Below are positions 15,934 to 25,183 of a DNA stretch of 64,000 nt, piece after piece (positions within the stretch are counted from its first letter, which is position 1; each line of letters starts with the position of its first letter). This DNA comes from Clostridiales bacterium. GTDB lineage: Bacteria; Bacillota; Clostridia; Lachnospirales; Lachnospiraceae. The notes under the pieces were generated by a model. The model did no database searches. It saw nothing but the letters and a program-made list of their open reading frames with translations, and had not been told where the DNA came from. Both the position numbers and the translations under genes were made by a program. The stretch spans positions 1 to 64,000 of the forward strand of contig JAAYPT010000053.1 in the NCBI GenBank assembly GCA_012519695.1. The letters run 5' to 3'.

Positions 15934-17325
15934 ATGAAGAAAAGTGTAGATGGGAAACGAATATGGGGAATCATAGAATTAGCTCTGTTTAATTTTATAT
16001 TTTTAGGAACAGAGTATATGTTTGATAATATGATAGCCTACACAACCAATTCAAAAGACGTAGTGTTGGCACAAAGTTATATTCTGGGAATTAGTGTGTT
16101 AGGATTTGTTCTTTATCCGGTGATACGAAAGATTTTAGCAAAACGGGCAAAGGAGATTGGATTTTTTCTTATTTCTACCATTAGTATTGTGTGTATCTTT
16201 GTCATGCAGTGTCATACTTCTTACGGGATGACATTGACAGCAGGGTGTATAGGATTTGTATTATTGGGAGTTGTTGGAAGTGACGTGCATTATTTATTGG
16301 CAGTTATTCTTCCAAATGATGAAAATTTGGCAAAGACAGTGGGAATAGCCTATGCATTGGGATTGTTACTTCAGTTTCTTAATAATAATTTAGTACATAA
16401 TGATACCGTTGAAGCCATTGTTCTATCAGTGTTTTGGGTAATATTCATTTTGATATTATTAAGACTGGATGACCATGAGCAAATTATGGTAAAAGAGGCA
16501 AAAAAAACGTTAAAAAATCCTACAATAGCAGGTGTTGTTTTAATAGTAGGAGTAGTGTTGATGACTTGTATATTTGCAACATTAGATAATGCAGTAACGT
16601 TGATACATGCAGCGGGAAATGTAGATATTGGACAGTGGCCACGATTACTCTTAGCTGTAAGTGGACTGATAGCAGGAGTATTATTTGATATAAAAAAACG
16701 ACGTTACATGAATATCATTATGTATTGTGTCACACTGTTGTCTACCATATGTGTGTTGATTATTGTATCAGGCGGAACATTTTTAATTGGGCTAATAGTG
16801 TTTTATCTTTCTGCGGGATTTTTTGTTGTGTTTTTTACGACGGGATTTATGGAATTATCTTCTTATATGAAAGTACCACAACTTTGGGCAGGAATGGGAC
16901 GTGCAATTAATAATATCTGTGCAGGAATTATAGGTATAGCATCTATTTCCCTGATCCAATCTGGAAATAGTATGTTTATAAGTATGATAGCACTTGTTCT
17001 ATTTGCACTAATTAGTGTGACTATGTTTTTATATGCAGGACAGTTGGAAAAAGAGGATTATCAGGAAGAAAAAACAGAAGTACAAGAGGAAAATGAGAAA
17101 GAAAAACTTTGGAAATTTTCCAAAGAGTTTGGACTTACGGTACGGGAGCAAGAAGTACTTCAAGTATTGCTTACCTCAGATGATAGTGTGCAGGAAATTG
17201 CAGAGCAACTTTTTATATCAAGGGCAGCATTATATCGACATATTGCAATATTGAATAAAAAAACAGAGACAAAGTCCAGAATAGGGTTAATGCAATTTTA
17301 TTATGCCTGGAAAAATAAAAAATGA
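15934..17325 (+). CDS. Membrane-embedded LuxR-type transcriptional regulator
   Basis: Product of 463 residues. ATG 15934 is chosen because GGGAGAGAAG (15918-15927) is a good site for it; the in-frame ATG at 15916 has none. The first ~370 residues contain about 12 hydrophobic helices, reminiscent of a major-facilitator fold. A charged linker (about 380-400) leads to a C-terminal LuxR helix-turn-helix: LTVREQEVLQVLL then VQEIAEQLFISRAALYRHI. Thus a membrane domain, perhaps a ligand sensor, is joined to a cytoplasmic DNA-binding domain. The next gene, a cell-wall surface protein, starts 15 bases after the stop, so the regulator may control or monitor that protein. The ligand is unknown. Confidence 0.82.
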   Translation: MKKSVDGKRIWGIIELALFNFIFLGTEYMFDNMIAYTTNSKDVVLAQSYILGISVLGFVLYPVIRKILAKRAKEIGFFLISTISIVCIFVMQCHTSYGMTLTAGCIGFVLLGVVGSDVHYLLAVILPNDENLAKTVGIAYALGLLLQFLNNNLVHNDTVEAIVLSVFWVIFILILLRLDDHEQIMVKEAKKTLKNPTIAGVVLIVGVVLMTCIFATLDNAVTLIHAAGNVDIGQWPRLLLAVSGLIAGVLFDIKKRRYMNIIMYCVTLLSTICVLIIVSGGTFLIGLIVFYLSAGFFVVFFTTGFMELSSYMKVPQLWAGMGRAINNICAGIIGIASISLIQSGNSMFISMIALVLFALISVTMFLYAGQLEKEDYQEEKTEVQEENEKEKLWKFSKEFGLTVREQEVLQVLLTSDDSVQEIAEQLFISRAALYRHIAILNKKTETKSRIGLMQFYYAWKNKK

Positions 17326-17339
17326 TAGGAGATGGTTTT

Positions 17340-19001
17340 ATGAAACAAAAAAGAAGGAGAATGGCGTGGATACTTTCTATGGTTATGATATGCTCTCTGT
17401 TTATGGGAAGTGTTCAGCTAAAGGCAGTAGCAAAAGGTGTGGGGACAACATTTACAGTAAACATAACGGATACCACAAATACATCAGGAAATCTGGTAGA
17501 GTATATGCTTGATGGAGAAGCGGATTGGAAAACGGTAACTTCTGGAACCTCAATTGATATTAGTGATAAGTCGAATATAACTGTAAAAGTTACCAAAGCA
17601 GAAGGAGTTCGAGTATCGGCTACCAGTACAACTTGGGTAGATTGCATGGGTGTGACAGGAAGTGTTGGCCAGAGATTTGATTTAGAAGACGGACAGTCTT
17701 ATACATTGGGGATTGCATTTACAAAGGATGGTGGAAATAATCCGAATCCAGGAGAAAATCCGGAGCCAAATCCCAATCCACAGACTACCGGATTGAATTT
17801 TAGACTTTCTTATCAAAATCAGGCAACTGGAGAAGTTATTTATAAATTGTCAAATGATGGAATTAATTGGACAAATGAAGAGAAATTAGCAAAAAGTAAG
17901 GAAAATATTGATTTTGTAACAGATGGTTATAAATATATCTCTATTAGAGTTACAGGAGATTTTTTTGATGGGTACTTTAGAGAAAATGATAAGGGATTAA
18001 ATATTGACTATAAAGCATTACTTAGCGAAAAAGGTCAACAATTTGAATTAAATCCACAGTCTGTATATGAATTTCAGATAGACTTTGACAAGAAAAAGAC
18101 GATTGTTTGGAGTGAAGATAGTAACTTTGGAGATGATGCTGTTGTAGCAAATGGAACAGTAGATATTTTAAAAATTAATGGTCAGGATTGCAAGAATGAA
18201 CAGAATGGAAATGGTGGGTATGTGCAACTTCTGCCGGGAGATGTTGTTACCATTCAGTTAAAACCAAACTATGGATATCAATTAAAAGAAGCATCTTTAA
18301 ATGGAACAACCATCGTTGCCCAAAATGAGGTTAGCACATTTACATTTACTATGCCAGATACGAATTTGCATTTAGCAGCATTATTTGTAAAAACAGAAGA
18401 TCAGGTAGATTGTTCTAAGAGCCAAGTGGTACAGAATGTGTCTATTACAAATGGGAAAAACGCGGCAGATAGCGGAAATTTAAAAATGACGGTAGCTGAT
18501 AACAGTAATTATGCAATCGATGTAACAAGTGCAGTAAATGGAAATTCAGTTACGAAAGTGGCATCCGTAGATCTCACATTGGATAATGTGGTGAGCAAGG
18601 GAAATGATACTTATTGGGAAAATAATATTACCGAATTTCAGGACGATATTACTGTAGGTTTAAAATTAGATTCGGCTTCTCTTGCAGATGGAGAGACATA
18701 TAGTGTAGTTAGAGATCATAATGGTAGTTTGACGGAACTTCCGGTAATATATGATGATTCCACAGGCACTTTATCCTTTGCAACCAATCAGTTTTCTACT
18801 TATACGATTGTGAAAAAGCAGGCAACGAAAACGACAATGCCTGGCACAGAAAGGACAAATAGTGCTGGAATGAAAGCAGTAAAATCCGCACAGGCACCTA
18901 AGACAGGAGAGACAACTATTCCATATATGTGGTTTGTTATAGCAGTTTTAAGTGGAGTAGGAGCAGTATATTTTGGTAAGAAGAAAAAGATAGTGAAATA
19001 A
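17340..19001 (+). CDS. Sortase-anchored cell-wall surface protein
   Basis: Product of 553 residues. ATG 17340 follows AGGAG (17328-17332); an ATG at 17322 overlaps the previous stop and lacks a site. A signal peptide occupies about the first 30 residues (ILSMVMICSLFMGSVQLKA). Two beta-rich modules are separated by a Pro/Asn linker (NPNPGENPEPNPNP). A later stretch (YGYQLKEASLNGTT, FTMPDTNLHLAALF) resembles InlB-type or Big beta modules. The C-terminus is a sorting signal: APKTG at 18894-18908, a hydrophobic span, then basic GKKKKIVK. The first motif residue is Ala rather than Leu. The sortase is not in the window. Binding partner unknown; cotranscribed with the membrane LuxR regulator. Confidence 0.82.
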   Translation: MKQKRRRMAWILSMVMICSLFMGSVQLKAVAKGVGTTFTVNITDTTNTSGNLVEYMLDGEADWKTVTSGTSIDISDKSNITVKVTKAEGVRVSATSTTWVDCMGVTGSVGQRFDLEDGQSYTLGIAFTKDGGNNPNPGENPEPNPNPQTTGLNFRLSYQNQATGEVIYKLSNDGINWTNEEKLAKSKENIDFVTDGYKYISIRVTGDFFDGYFRENDKGLNIDYKALLSEKGQQFELNPQSVYEFQIDFDKKKTIVWSEDSNFGDDAVVANGTVDILKINGQDCKNEQNGNGGYVQLLPGDVVTIQLKPNYGYQLKEASLNGTTIVAQNEVSTFTFTMPDTNLHLAALFVKTEDQVDCSKSQVVQNVSITNGKNAADSGNLKMTVADNSNYAIDVTSAVNGNSVTKVASVDLTLDNVVSKGNDTYWENNITEFQDDITVGLKLDSASLADGETYSVVRDHNGSLTELPVIYDDSTGTLSFATNQFSTYTIVKKQATKTTMPGTERTNSAGMKAVKSAQAPKTGETTIPYMWFVIAVLSGVGAVYFGKKKKIVK

Positions 19002-19020
19002 AATGGAATAGGAATAAAGA

Positions 19021-19076
19021 AACTCCCCAGGATGTGTTTCGTTAAATCATAACGAACACATTCAGAGGAGTTTTAT
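19021..19076. terminator. Bidirectional terminator
   Basis: AACTCC (19021-19026) and ATGTGTTTCGTTA (19032-19044) pair with TAACGAACACAT (19050-19061) and GGAGTT (19067-19072), then TTTT. It separates the convergent surface-protein and activase genes. Confidence 0.85.
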
Positions 19077-19087
19077 ATTATCTGAGT

Positions 19088-22000
19088 TTATACATCTGCT
19101 TCTTCTTGCATTTTAGCTAAGTTCTTCTGTGCAGTAGAAAGCATTAATTTAATACGGTTCAACTGGTTTACTTCAGAAGCACCTGGGTCATAGTCAATGG
19201 CTACGATATTTGACAGAGGGTACTGATGACGTAACTCCTTGATAACACCCTTTCCAACAATGTGGTTTGGCAGACACGCAAATGGCTGTGTACAAACAAT
19301 GTTGTTGGTTCCTGTATGAATCAATTCTAACATTTCACCGGTTAAGAACCAGCCTTCACCAGTTTGGTTCCCGTGAGAAACGATTGGTGCAGCATATTTT
19401 GCCAGTGTTTCAATATGAGCTGGTGCATCAAAATGTTTACTCTTTTCAAATTCGTCTCTGGCAGCACTTCTTAACCACTCAATTGCCTTAATTCCGAGGT
19501 TTGCAGTACGGGCAGAAGATTTCTTCATACCTAAGTTCTCTGCTTTGAAATTGGTGTTATAGAAGCAGTAGAGGAGGAAGTCTGTAAGGTCAGGAACAAC
19601 TGCTTCAGCACCTTCTGCTTCCAGTAATTCTACCAGATAATTGTTTGCAGCTGGTAAGAATTTAACCAGAATCTCACCTACCACACCGACTCTTGGTTTT
19701 TGAATATCCAGCATAGGAAGATTGTCAAAGTCACGAATGATTTCACGACAGTAACGTTTAAACTTCCGATGAGAAAGCATCTTTGTGGTAGATACAAAGT
19801 CAACACATTTCTTTTTCCATTTTTCATGAAGAGCATTGGCAGTACCAGGAACAGCCTCGTAAGGGCGAGTACGGTACAGGCAACGCATGAAAATATCACC
19901 AAATACTAAAGCATAAAGACCATGCTGAATCAATGGGATAGTGAGCTTGAATCCTGGGTTATCTTCCAAACCACTTAAGTTAATGGAGATAACAGGAATA
20001 TCCGGGTATCCGGCTTTTTCCAATGCACGGCGGATAAATCCAATATAGTTAGAAGCACGACATCCACCACCGGTCTGGGAAATGATAATCGCGGTTTTGG
20101 TCAAATCATATTTGCCGGATAATACCGCATCCATAATCTGTCCAACTACCATTAAGGACGGATAGCAGGCATCATTGTTAACGTAACGTAAACCGATGTT
20201 GACAGCATCTCTACCATCATTGTCAAGCACTTCCAGATTGTAACCGGCAGCCTGGAAGGCAGGTTGAATCAATTCAAAGTGAATTGGAGACATCTGTGGG
20301 CAGAGAATGGTATAATTTTTTCTCATTTCTTCGGTAAATACTACACGGTTGTAGTTAGAAGGAACAATGGTACGCTTGGTATGTTGTTTTTCCTTTACAC
20401 GAATAGCGGAAAGGAGAGAACGAATACGAATGCGCGCAGCTCCTAAGTTATTTACTTCGTCGATTTTCAGGCAAGTGTAAATCTTTCCTGATTTGGATAA
20501 AATATCATTTACCTGATCCGTAGTAACAGCGTCTAATCCACAACCAAAAGAGTTAAGCTGAATTAAGTCTAAATCATCTCTTGTTTTTACAAAATTAGCA
20601 GCAGCGTAAAGTCTGGAATGATACATCCACTGGTCCATAACAATCAAAGGACGTTCCACTTCCTGTAAGTGGGAAACTGAGTCTTCAGTTAAAACAGCAA
20701 TACCATAAGAAGTAATAAGTTCCGGAATACCATGATTGATTTCTGGGTCTACATGATAAGGACGTCCTGCCAAAACGATTCCTCTGTGTCCGGTTTCTTC
20801 CATGTACTTTAAGGTTTCTTCTCCTTTACGACGAATATCTTCGCGCATATCTGCAAGTTCCTGCCATCCGGCATCTACAGCAGCCTTTACCTCGGCAGCC
20901 GGAATAGAGAATTCTTTTTCAAAAACAAGCTGTAACTGTTTGGTCAATGCATCCTTATTACCAAAGGACATAAATGGATTCAGGAAACGCATTTGACCGG
21001 AAGTAATCTCATCTACATTATTTTTAATATTTTCTGCATAAGAAGTTACAATCGGACAGTTATAGTGGTTGTTTGAGTCAGGAAACTCATTTCGCTCATA
21101 AGGAATACATGGATAGAAAATAAAGTCTGCATGATTCTGTATAAGCCAGGATACATGTCCGTGTGCCAATTTTGCAGGATAACATTCGGATTCACTTGGA
21201 ATGGATTCAATACCCATTTCGTAAATCTTTCGTGTAGACTGCGGAGAGAGCAGTGTACGGAATTTTAAGTGTTTAAAGAAAACAGCCCAGAAAGGATAGT
21301 TTTCATACATATTTAACACTCTTGGAATACCAACAGTTCCACGAATTGCCTCTGTTTCAGATAACGGTTCATAATCAAAAATACGTTTATTCTTGTATTC
21401 AAACAAGTTTGGAATCTGTTCTTTATTCTTTTCTTTTCCAAGACCACGTTCACAACGGTTACCGGTGATAAACTGACGATTGCCGGAGAAACGGTTGATA
21501 GTCAAAAGACAGTGGTTGGTACATCCCTGACAACGTACTAATTTTGTATCTACTTCCAAATTTTCGATTTCCTCAATAGAAAGCATGGTAGTAGCAGGAT
21601 TATCTTCAAAACGTTCTCTTGCGATAAGTGCGGCACCAAAAGCACCCATAATACCGGCAATATCAGGTCTTACGGCTTCACAACCGGAAATTTTTTCAAA
21701 ACTTCTAAGTACGGCATCATTATAAAAAGTACCACCCTGTACGACGATGTGTTTTCCAAGGTCACTGGCATCTGCTACTTTAATAACCTTAAATAAAGCA
21801 TTCTTAATAACAGAGTAAGCAAGTCCCGCAGAGATATCGGAAACCTCAGCACCTTCTTTTTGTGCCTGTTTTACCTTAGAGTTCATAAATACAGTACAAC
21901 GGGTTCCAAGGTCGATAGGATTTTTCGCAAATAAGGCTGCCTGTGCAAAATCTTCTACGGAGTAGTTCAAAGACTTGGCAAACGTCTCAATAAAGGAACC

Positions 22001-23353
22001 ACATCCGGAAGAACAGGCTTCGTTTAATTGAACACTGTCTACGGTCTGATTTTTAATCTTGATACATTTCATATCCTGACCACCAATATCTAGAATACAA
22101 TCTACATCCGGATTAAAGAAAGCAGCTGCATAGTAGTGAGCAACGGTTTCAACTTCGCCATCATCCAGCATAAAGGCTGCCTTTAATAAAGCTTCACCAT
22201 AACCAGTGGAGCAAGAATGGACAATACAAGCCTTTTCCGGTAATAAGTCGTAAATCTCACGAATGGCAGTTGTTGCAGTAGCAAGTGGATTTCCGTTATT
22301 ACTGCTATAAAAAGAATAGAGCAAAGAACCGTCCTCACCAACTAATGCAACTTTAGTAGTGGTAGAACCCGCATCAATTCCAAGGTAACAATTGCCTTCA
22401 TAAGTAGAAAGGTCACCGGTTACTACATGATGTTTGCCATGGCGTTTAGAAAAACTGTCATACTCTTCTTGAGAAGCAAACAGTGGCTCCATACGTTCTA
22501 CTTCAAATTCCATATGAATATCAGAGGAAAGTTTGTCCAGAATCTCATCTAATTCCATAGTAACTTCCGGCTTGCAGTTTAAGGCAGAACCAATAGCAGC
22601 AAAAAGATGGGAGTGGTCCGGTGCAATTACATGTTCATCATCCAAATTTAAAGTACGGATAAAAGCCTTCTTCAATTCAGAAAGAAAGTGAAGAGGACCA
22701 CCAAGGAAAGCAACATGTCCACGAATTGGTTTTCCGCAGGCAAGACCGGAAATGGTCTGGTTTACCACGGCTTGAAAGATAGAAGCAGACAAGTCTTCCT
22801 TAGAAGCACCTTCATTAATCAATGGCTGAATATCTGTTTTGGCAAATACACCACAACGCGCAGCGATTGGGTAGAGTGCCTTATAATCTTTTGCATATGT
22901 ATTAAGTCCAGGCGCATCTGTCTGAAGCAGGGATGCCATCTGATCGATAAAAGAACCGGTACCACCTGCACAGATACCATTCATACGTTGTTCTACATTA
23001 CCACCTTCAAAGTAAATAATCTTGGCATCTTCTCCACCAAGCTCAATGGCAACGTCTGTCTGAGGAGCATAGTCCTGTAATGCTGTTGAGACAGAAATAA
23101 CTTCCTGTACAAATGGAATTCCAAGGTGTTTTGCTAAGGTAAGTCCGCCGGAACCGGTAATTACCGGAGCTAAACGTAGATTACCAACTGCCTCCTTAGC
23201 CTTAGACAGTAAGTCAGAAAGTGTTTCGCGAATATTAGCAAAGTGTCGCTCATAATCAGCAAACAACATTTCATTTTGTTCGTTTAAAACAGCAATTTTT
23301 ACGGTAGTAGAGCCAATATCAATGCCCAACTTGTGTAAATTTTGATTTTCCAT
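19088..23353 (-). CDS. Giant acyl-CoA dehydratase activase (two BadF/BcrD domains + DUF2229)
   Basis: Product of 1421 residues. The start at 23353 is set by GGAGGT on the minus strand; an upstream in-frame ATG at 23425 adds 24 residues without a site. Domain order: BadF/BadG/BcrA/BcrD ASKHA ATPase 1 (about 8-265, [24 protein letters not shown]), ATPase 2 (about 325-590, [24 protein letters not shown]), a Cys-bearing linker (RCQGCTNHC), DUF2229 (about 680-900) and a C-terminal region resembling the dehydratase subunit fold. Paired cysteines in both ATPase units match the bridging [4Fe-4S] site of 2-hydroxyglutaryl-CoA dehydratase activator. ATP-driven electron delivery to a reductase or dehydratase is inferred; no dehydratase subunit genes lie nearby. 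Confidence 0.9.
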   Translation of the reverse strand: MENQNLHKLGIDIGSTTVKIAVLNEQNEMLFADYERHFANIRETLSDLLSKAKEAVGNLRLAPVITGSGGLTLAKHLGIPFVQEVISVSTALQDYAPQTDVAIELGGEDAKIIYFEGGNVEQRMNGICAGGTGSFIDQMASLLQTDAPGLNTYAKDYKALYPIAARCGVFAKTDIQPLINEGASKEDLSASIFQAVVNQTISGLACGKPIRGHVAFLGGPLHFLSELKKAFIRTLNLDDEHVIAPDHSHLFAAIGSALNCKPEVTMELDEILDKLSSDIHMEFEVERMEPLFASQEEYDSFSKRHGKHHVVTGDLSTYEGNCYLGIDAGSTTTKVALVGEDGSLLYSFYSSNNGNPLATATTAIREIYDLLPEKACIVHSCSTGYGEALLKAAFMLDDGEVETVAHYYAAAFFNPDVDCILDIGGQDMKCIKIKNQTVDSVQLNEACSSGCGSFIETFAKSLNYSVEDFAQAALFAKNPIDLGTRCTVFMNSKVKQAQKEGAEVSDISAGLAYSVIKNALFKVIKVADASDLGKHIVVQGGTFYNDAVLRSFEKISGCEAVRPDIAGIMGAFGAALIARERFEDNPATTMLSIEEIENLEVDTKLVRCQGCTNHCLLTINRFSGNRQFITGNRCERGLGKEKNKEQIPNLFEYKNKRIFDYEPLSETEAIRGTVGIPRVLNMYENYPFWAVFFKHLKFRTLLSPQSTRKIYEMGIESIPSESECYPAKLAHGHVSWLIQNHADFIFYPCIPYERNEFPDSNNHYNCPIVTSYAENIKNNVDEITSGQMRFLNPFMSFGNKDALTKQLQLVFEKEFSIPAAEVKAAVDAGWQELADMREDIRRKGEETLKYMEETGHRGIVLAGRPYHVDPEINHGIPELITSYGIAVLTEDSVSHLQEVERPLIVMDQWMYHSRLYAAANFVKTRDDLDLIQLNSFGCGLDAVTTDQVNDILSKSGKIYTCLKIDEVNNLGAARIRIRSLLSAIRVKEKQHTKRTIVPSNYNRVVFTEEMRKNYTILCPQMSPIHFELIQPAFQAAGYNLEVLDNDGRDAVNIGLRYVNNDACYPSLMVVGQIMDAVLSGKYDLTKTAIIISQTGGGCRASNYIGFIRRALEKAGYPDIPVISINLSGLEDNPGFKLTIPLIQHGLYALVFGDIFMRCLYRTRPYEAVPGTANALHEKWKKKCVDFVSTTKMLSHRKFKRYCREIIRDFDNLPMLDIQKPRVGVVGEILVKFLPAANNYLVELLEAEGAEAVVPDLTDFLLYCFYNTNFKAENLGMKKSSARTANLGIKAIEWLRSAARDEFEKSKHFDAPAHIETLAKYAAPIVSHGNQTGEGWFLTGEMLELIHTGTNNIVCTQPFACLPNHIVGKGVIKELRHQYPLSNIVAIDYDPGASEVNQLNRIKLMLSTAQKNLAKMQEEADV

Positions 23354-23469
23354 AATATAACCTCCAACACTCAAACTGGCAAGAATATGCAGTTGAGCTA
23401 TGTTTACAAAGTGTAAAAATATCATGTTTCTACCTATTTATATATCATAGTAGAAATCAAACAAAGTTT

Positions 23470-23498
23470 ATTATACGACAGGAACTTACAAAAAACAA
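23470..23498 (-). promoter_or_regulatory. Probable promoter of the activase gene
   Basis: Minus strand -35 TTGTTT (23498-23493), 17-base spacer and consensus -10 TATAAT (23475-23470), about 117 bases before the start at 23353. The -35 is weak. The rest of 23354-23623 shows no other clear signal. Confidence 0.5.
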
Positions 23499-23623
23499 TT
23501 TATTTCGTATTTTTTTATAGAATGTTTAGATTTTCCCTTGTCCAATATATGCAGTATATGCGAACATAGAACCGTTTTGGAAAAACAGAATATAATATGC
23601 TAAAAAGAAAAGTGGAGAATGTT

Positions 23624-24022
23624 ATGGCAAGAGAAACTGGAAATATTCCAATTGGTCCGATTTATATGGGAAGAACCTGTAGGGGAATGGTACATGTAAT
23701 TGAAGATGGAGATACACTTTATAATTTAGGAAAAAAATATCATGTAAGTGTAACGCAACTGATGTTTGCAAATCCCTATGTAAATGTATATAACCTTCAG
23801 GTAGGGGATGAATTGTGCATCCCAGCCCGCATGCAACCAAGAAACGATATGCAACCAAGAAATGATATGCAGTCAAGAAATGATAATGATATGCGCACAA
23901 GACAGAATATGCAGCCGGAAGATGAAAGACGAATGAGAGACGAGGAACGCATGAGAGAAGATATGCGCATGAGACAGAATATGCAGCCGGAAATAAATTC
24001 ATATGAAGAAGGGGAAGAGTGA
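23624..24022 (+). CDS. LysM-domain protein with Met/Arg-rich repeat tail
   Basis: Product of 132 residues. ATG 23624 is preferred because GTGGAG lies just upstream; ATG 23597 has no site. One LysM domain spans about residues 24-70 (HVIEDGDTLYNLGKKYHVSV, then NVYNLQVGDELCIP), which binds peptidoglycan or chitin-type glycans. No signal peptide is visible, so it may be a spore-coat or cytoplasmic protein; related LysM proteins in clostridia are spore-associated. The C-terminal half is a repeat of MQPRND-type units, encoded by tandem 18-base repeats at 23831-23884. Confidence 0.75.
   Translation: MARETGNIPIGPIYMGRTCRGMVHVIEDGDTLYNLGKKYHVSVTQLMFANPYVNVYNLQVGDELCIPARMQPRNDMQPRNDMQSRNDNDMRTRQNMQPEDERRMRDEERMREDMRMRQNMQPEINSYEEGEE
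23831..23992 (+). repeat. Tandem and duplicated coding repeats in the LysM gene
   Basis: Three near-identical 18-base units start at 23831, 23849 and 23867 (each reading MQPRND or MQSRND). A 30-base segment at 23891-23920 recurs at 23963-23992 with two or three differences. Such repeats are prone to length change. Confidence 0.85.
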
Positions 24023-24058
24023 ATTTATAAACTTTTTATGAAACAGTAATCGGTTTCG

Positions 24059-24087
24059 TTGACAAAGTTTTTGGCAAAACCTATAAT
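24059..24087 (+). promoter_or_regulatory. Consensus sigma-A promoter
   Basis: -35 TTGACA (24059-24064), 17-base spacer, -10 TATAAT (24082-24087): a perfect match at both hexamers. The start codon of the rhomboid-like gene is 45 bases further on. Confidence 0.9.
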
Positions 24088-24131
24088 AATACCTATATGA
24101 AAAATGAATGAAAAGACAAATGAGGTGTATT

Positions 24132-24971
24132 ATGAAATTCTTAAATAAAATGGAGCGAAAATTTGGAAAGTATGCCATTCAGAATTTGACATTTTGGTTG
24201 ATTGGATTTTATGTTTTGGGCTATATTATTGAGTTTACAATGCCAAATGTAGTTAGTTACTTAACATTGGAGCCATATTACATTATGCATGGAGAGGTTT
24301 GGAGATTAATTTCATGGATTCTGATACCGCCATCTACCAGTATGATTTTTTTGATTTTTATGCTAATGTGTTATTATTTTATCGGGATATCGATCGAAAG
24401 AGTCATCGGAACATTTCGATATAACGTGTATATGATTGGTGGAATATTGCTTACCGCTATTTCAGCTATGGCATTATATGGAATCAATTATTGGGTAACA
24501 GGTAAATTATTAATTGGTATTGGAGGCTATTATAGCACAAATTATATCAATATGTCTTTATTCTTAACATTTGCAGTGTTATTTCCAAATGTTCAATTTC
24601 AATTATATTTCTTAATCCCAATTAGAGCAAAATGGATGGGATTGATAGAATTTATCTGGGCTGCGTTTTCCTTTATCAGTGGAAATTTAGCAGAAAGAGT
24701 AGCTATTTTAGCATCACTGGCAAACTTTTTGATTTTTTACCTAAGTACCAGAAATTATAATAGAGTATCACCAAAGGAAATTCATAGAAAACAGGTGTAT
24801 CGGCAGCAAATGCGTCAACCACAAGGAGTTACCAGACATAAATGTGCGATTTGCGGAAGAACAGAAAAAGATGGAGACAATTTAGAATTTCGTTTTTGCT
24901 CAAAATGTGAGGGAAACTATGAATATTGTCAGGATCACTTGTTTACGCACCAACATATAAAGCGTAGTTAA
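24132..24971 (+). CDS. Rhomboid-like membrane protein with C-terminal zinc-ribbon
   Basis: Product of 279 residues. ATG 24132 follows GAGGTG; ATG 24108 lacks a site. About six membrane helices lie between residues 20 and 205, with a rhomboid-like layout (HGEVWRLISWILIPPS in the position of the L1 loop). The catalytic GxSG of active rhomboids is not seen; the corresponding area reads IGIGGYYSTNYINMSLF. The C-terminal tail has CAIC, CSKC and YCQDH motifs with nearby His, which suggests zinc binding. I infer an inactive rhomboid-like scaffold or receptor with a cytoplasmic zinc domain. Transcribed alone from a perfect promoter. Confidence 0.7.
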   Translation: MKFLNKMERKFGKYAIQNLTFWLIGFYVLGYIIEFTMPNVVSYLTLEPYYIMHGEVWRLISWILIPPSTSMIFLIFMLMCYYFIGISIERVIGTFRYNVYMIGGILLTAISAMALYGINYWVTGKLLIGIGGYYSTNYINMSLFLTFAVLFPNVQFQLYFLIPIRAKWMGLIEFIWAAFSFISGNLAERVAILASLANFLIFYLSTRNYNRVSPKEIHRKQVYRQQMRQPQGVTRHKCAICGRTEKDGDNLEFRFCSKCEGNYEYCQDHLFTHQHIKRS

Positions 24972-24984
24972 AAAGGGTCATCCA

Positions 24985-25013
24985 TTGACAAACAAGATAT
25001 AAAATTTTATAAT
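24985..25013 (+). promoter_or_regulatory. Consensus sigma-A promoter of glnS
   Basis: -35 TTGACA (24985-24990), 17-base spacer, -10 TATAAT (25008-25013), both hexamers perfect. The start point near 25020 implies a leader of about 165 bases. Confidence 0.9.
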
Positions 25014-25019
25014 GGACAT

Positions 25020-25183
25020 AATTGGTAAAAGACTGTTTTCCAACAGTCTTTTACATTTACGCGAGTAGCGAAGAAAATCGAGTGCTTGCATGAAGATTTG
25101 AAGAGTACCGCGATAACTTGAGAAACTCGCAAAGTGTGTTTCTCATAGTTTTTTAAAAATGTGCAGGACCAGGAGGAACACAA
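25020..25183 (+). promoter_or_regulatory. Structured glnS leader, possible attenuator
   Basis: Two hairpins are visible. Hairpin 1: AAAAGACTGTT and AACAGTCTTTT at about 25027-25052. Hairpin 2: TGAGAAAC (25119-25126) with GTTTCTCA (25138-25145), followed by a T-run at 25149-25154, a terminator-like shape. GTACCGCG at 25105-25112 resembles the core of the T-box antiterminator sequence, but the full T-box consensus and a clear specifier loop are absent. A transcription attenuator sensing uncharged tRNA is one possibility; a dispersed palindromic repeat is another. Confidence 0.35.

Noticed and set aside
23831-23992. CRISPR-like repeats
   Set aside because: The repeats are contiguous 18-base coding units in frame with a LysM gene, without spacers or cas genes.
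25057-25146. 29-residue minus-strand ORF inside the glnS leader
   Set aside because: No ribosome binding site or promoter on that strand, and it is explained by the hairpin sequence of the leader.
25020-25183. Firm T-box riboswitch call for glnS
   Set aside because: Only the short GTACCGCG core is present; the full T-box sequence, a clear Stem I and a glutamine specifier codon could not be established, so only a structured leader is reported.
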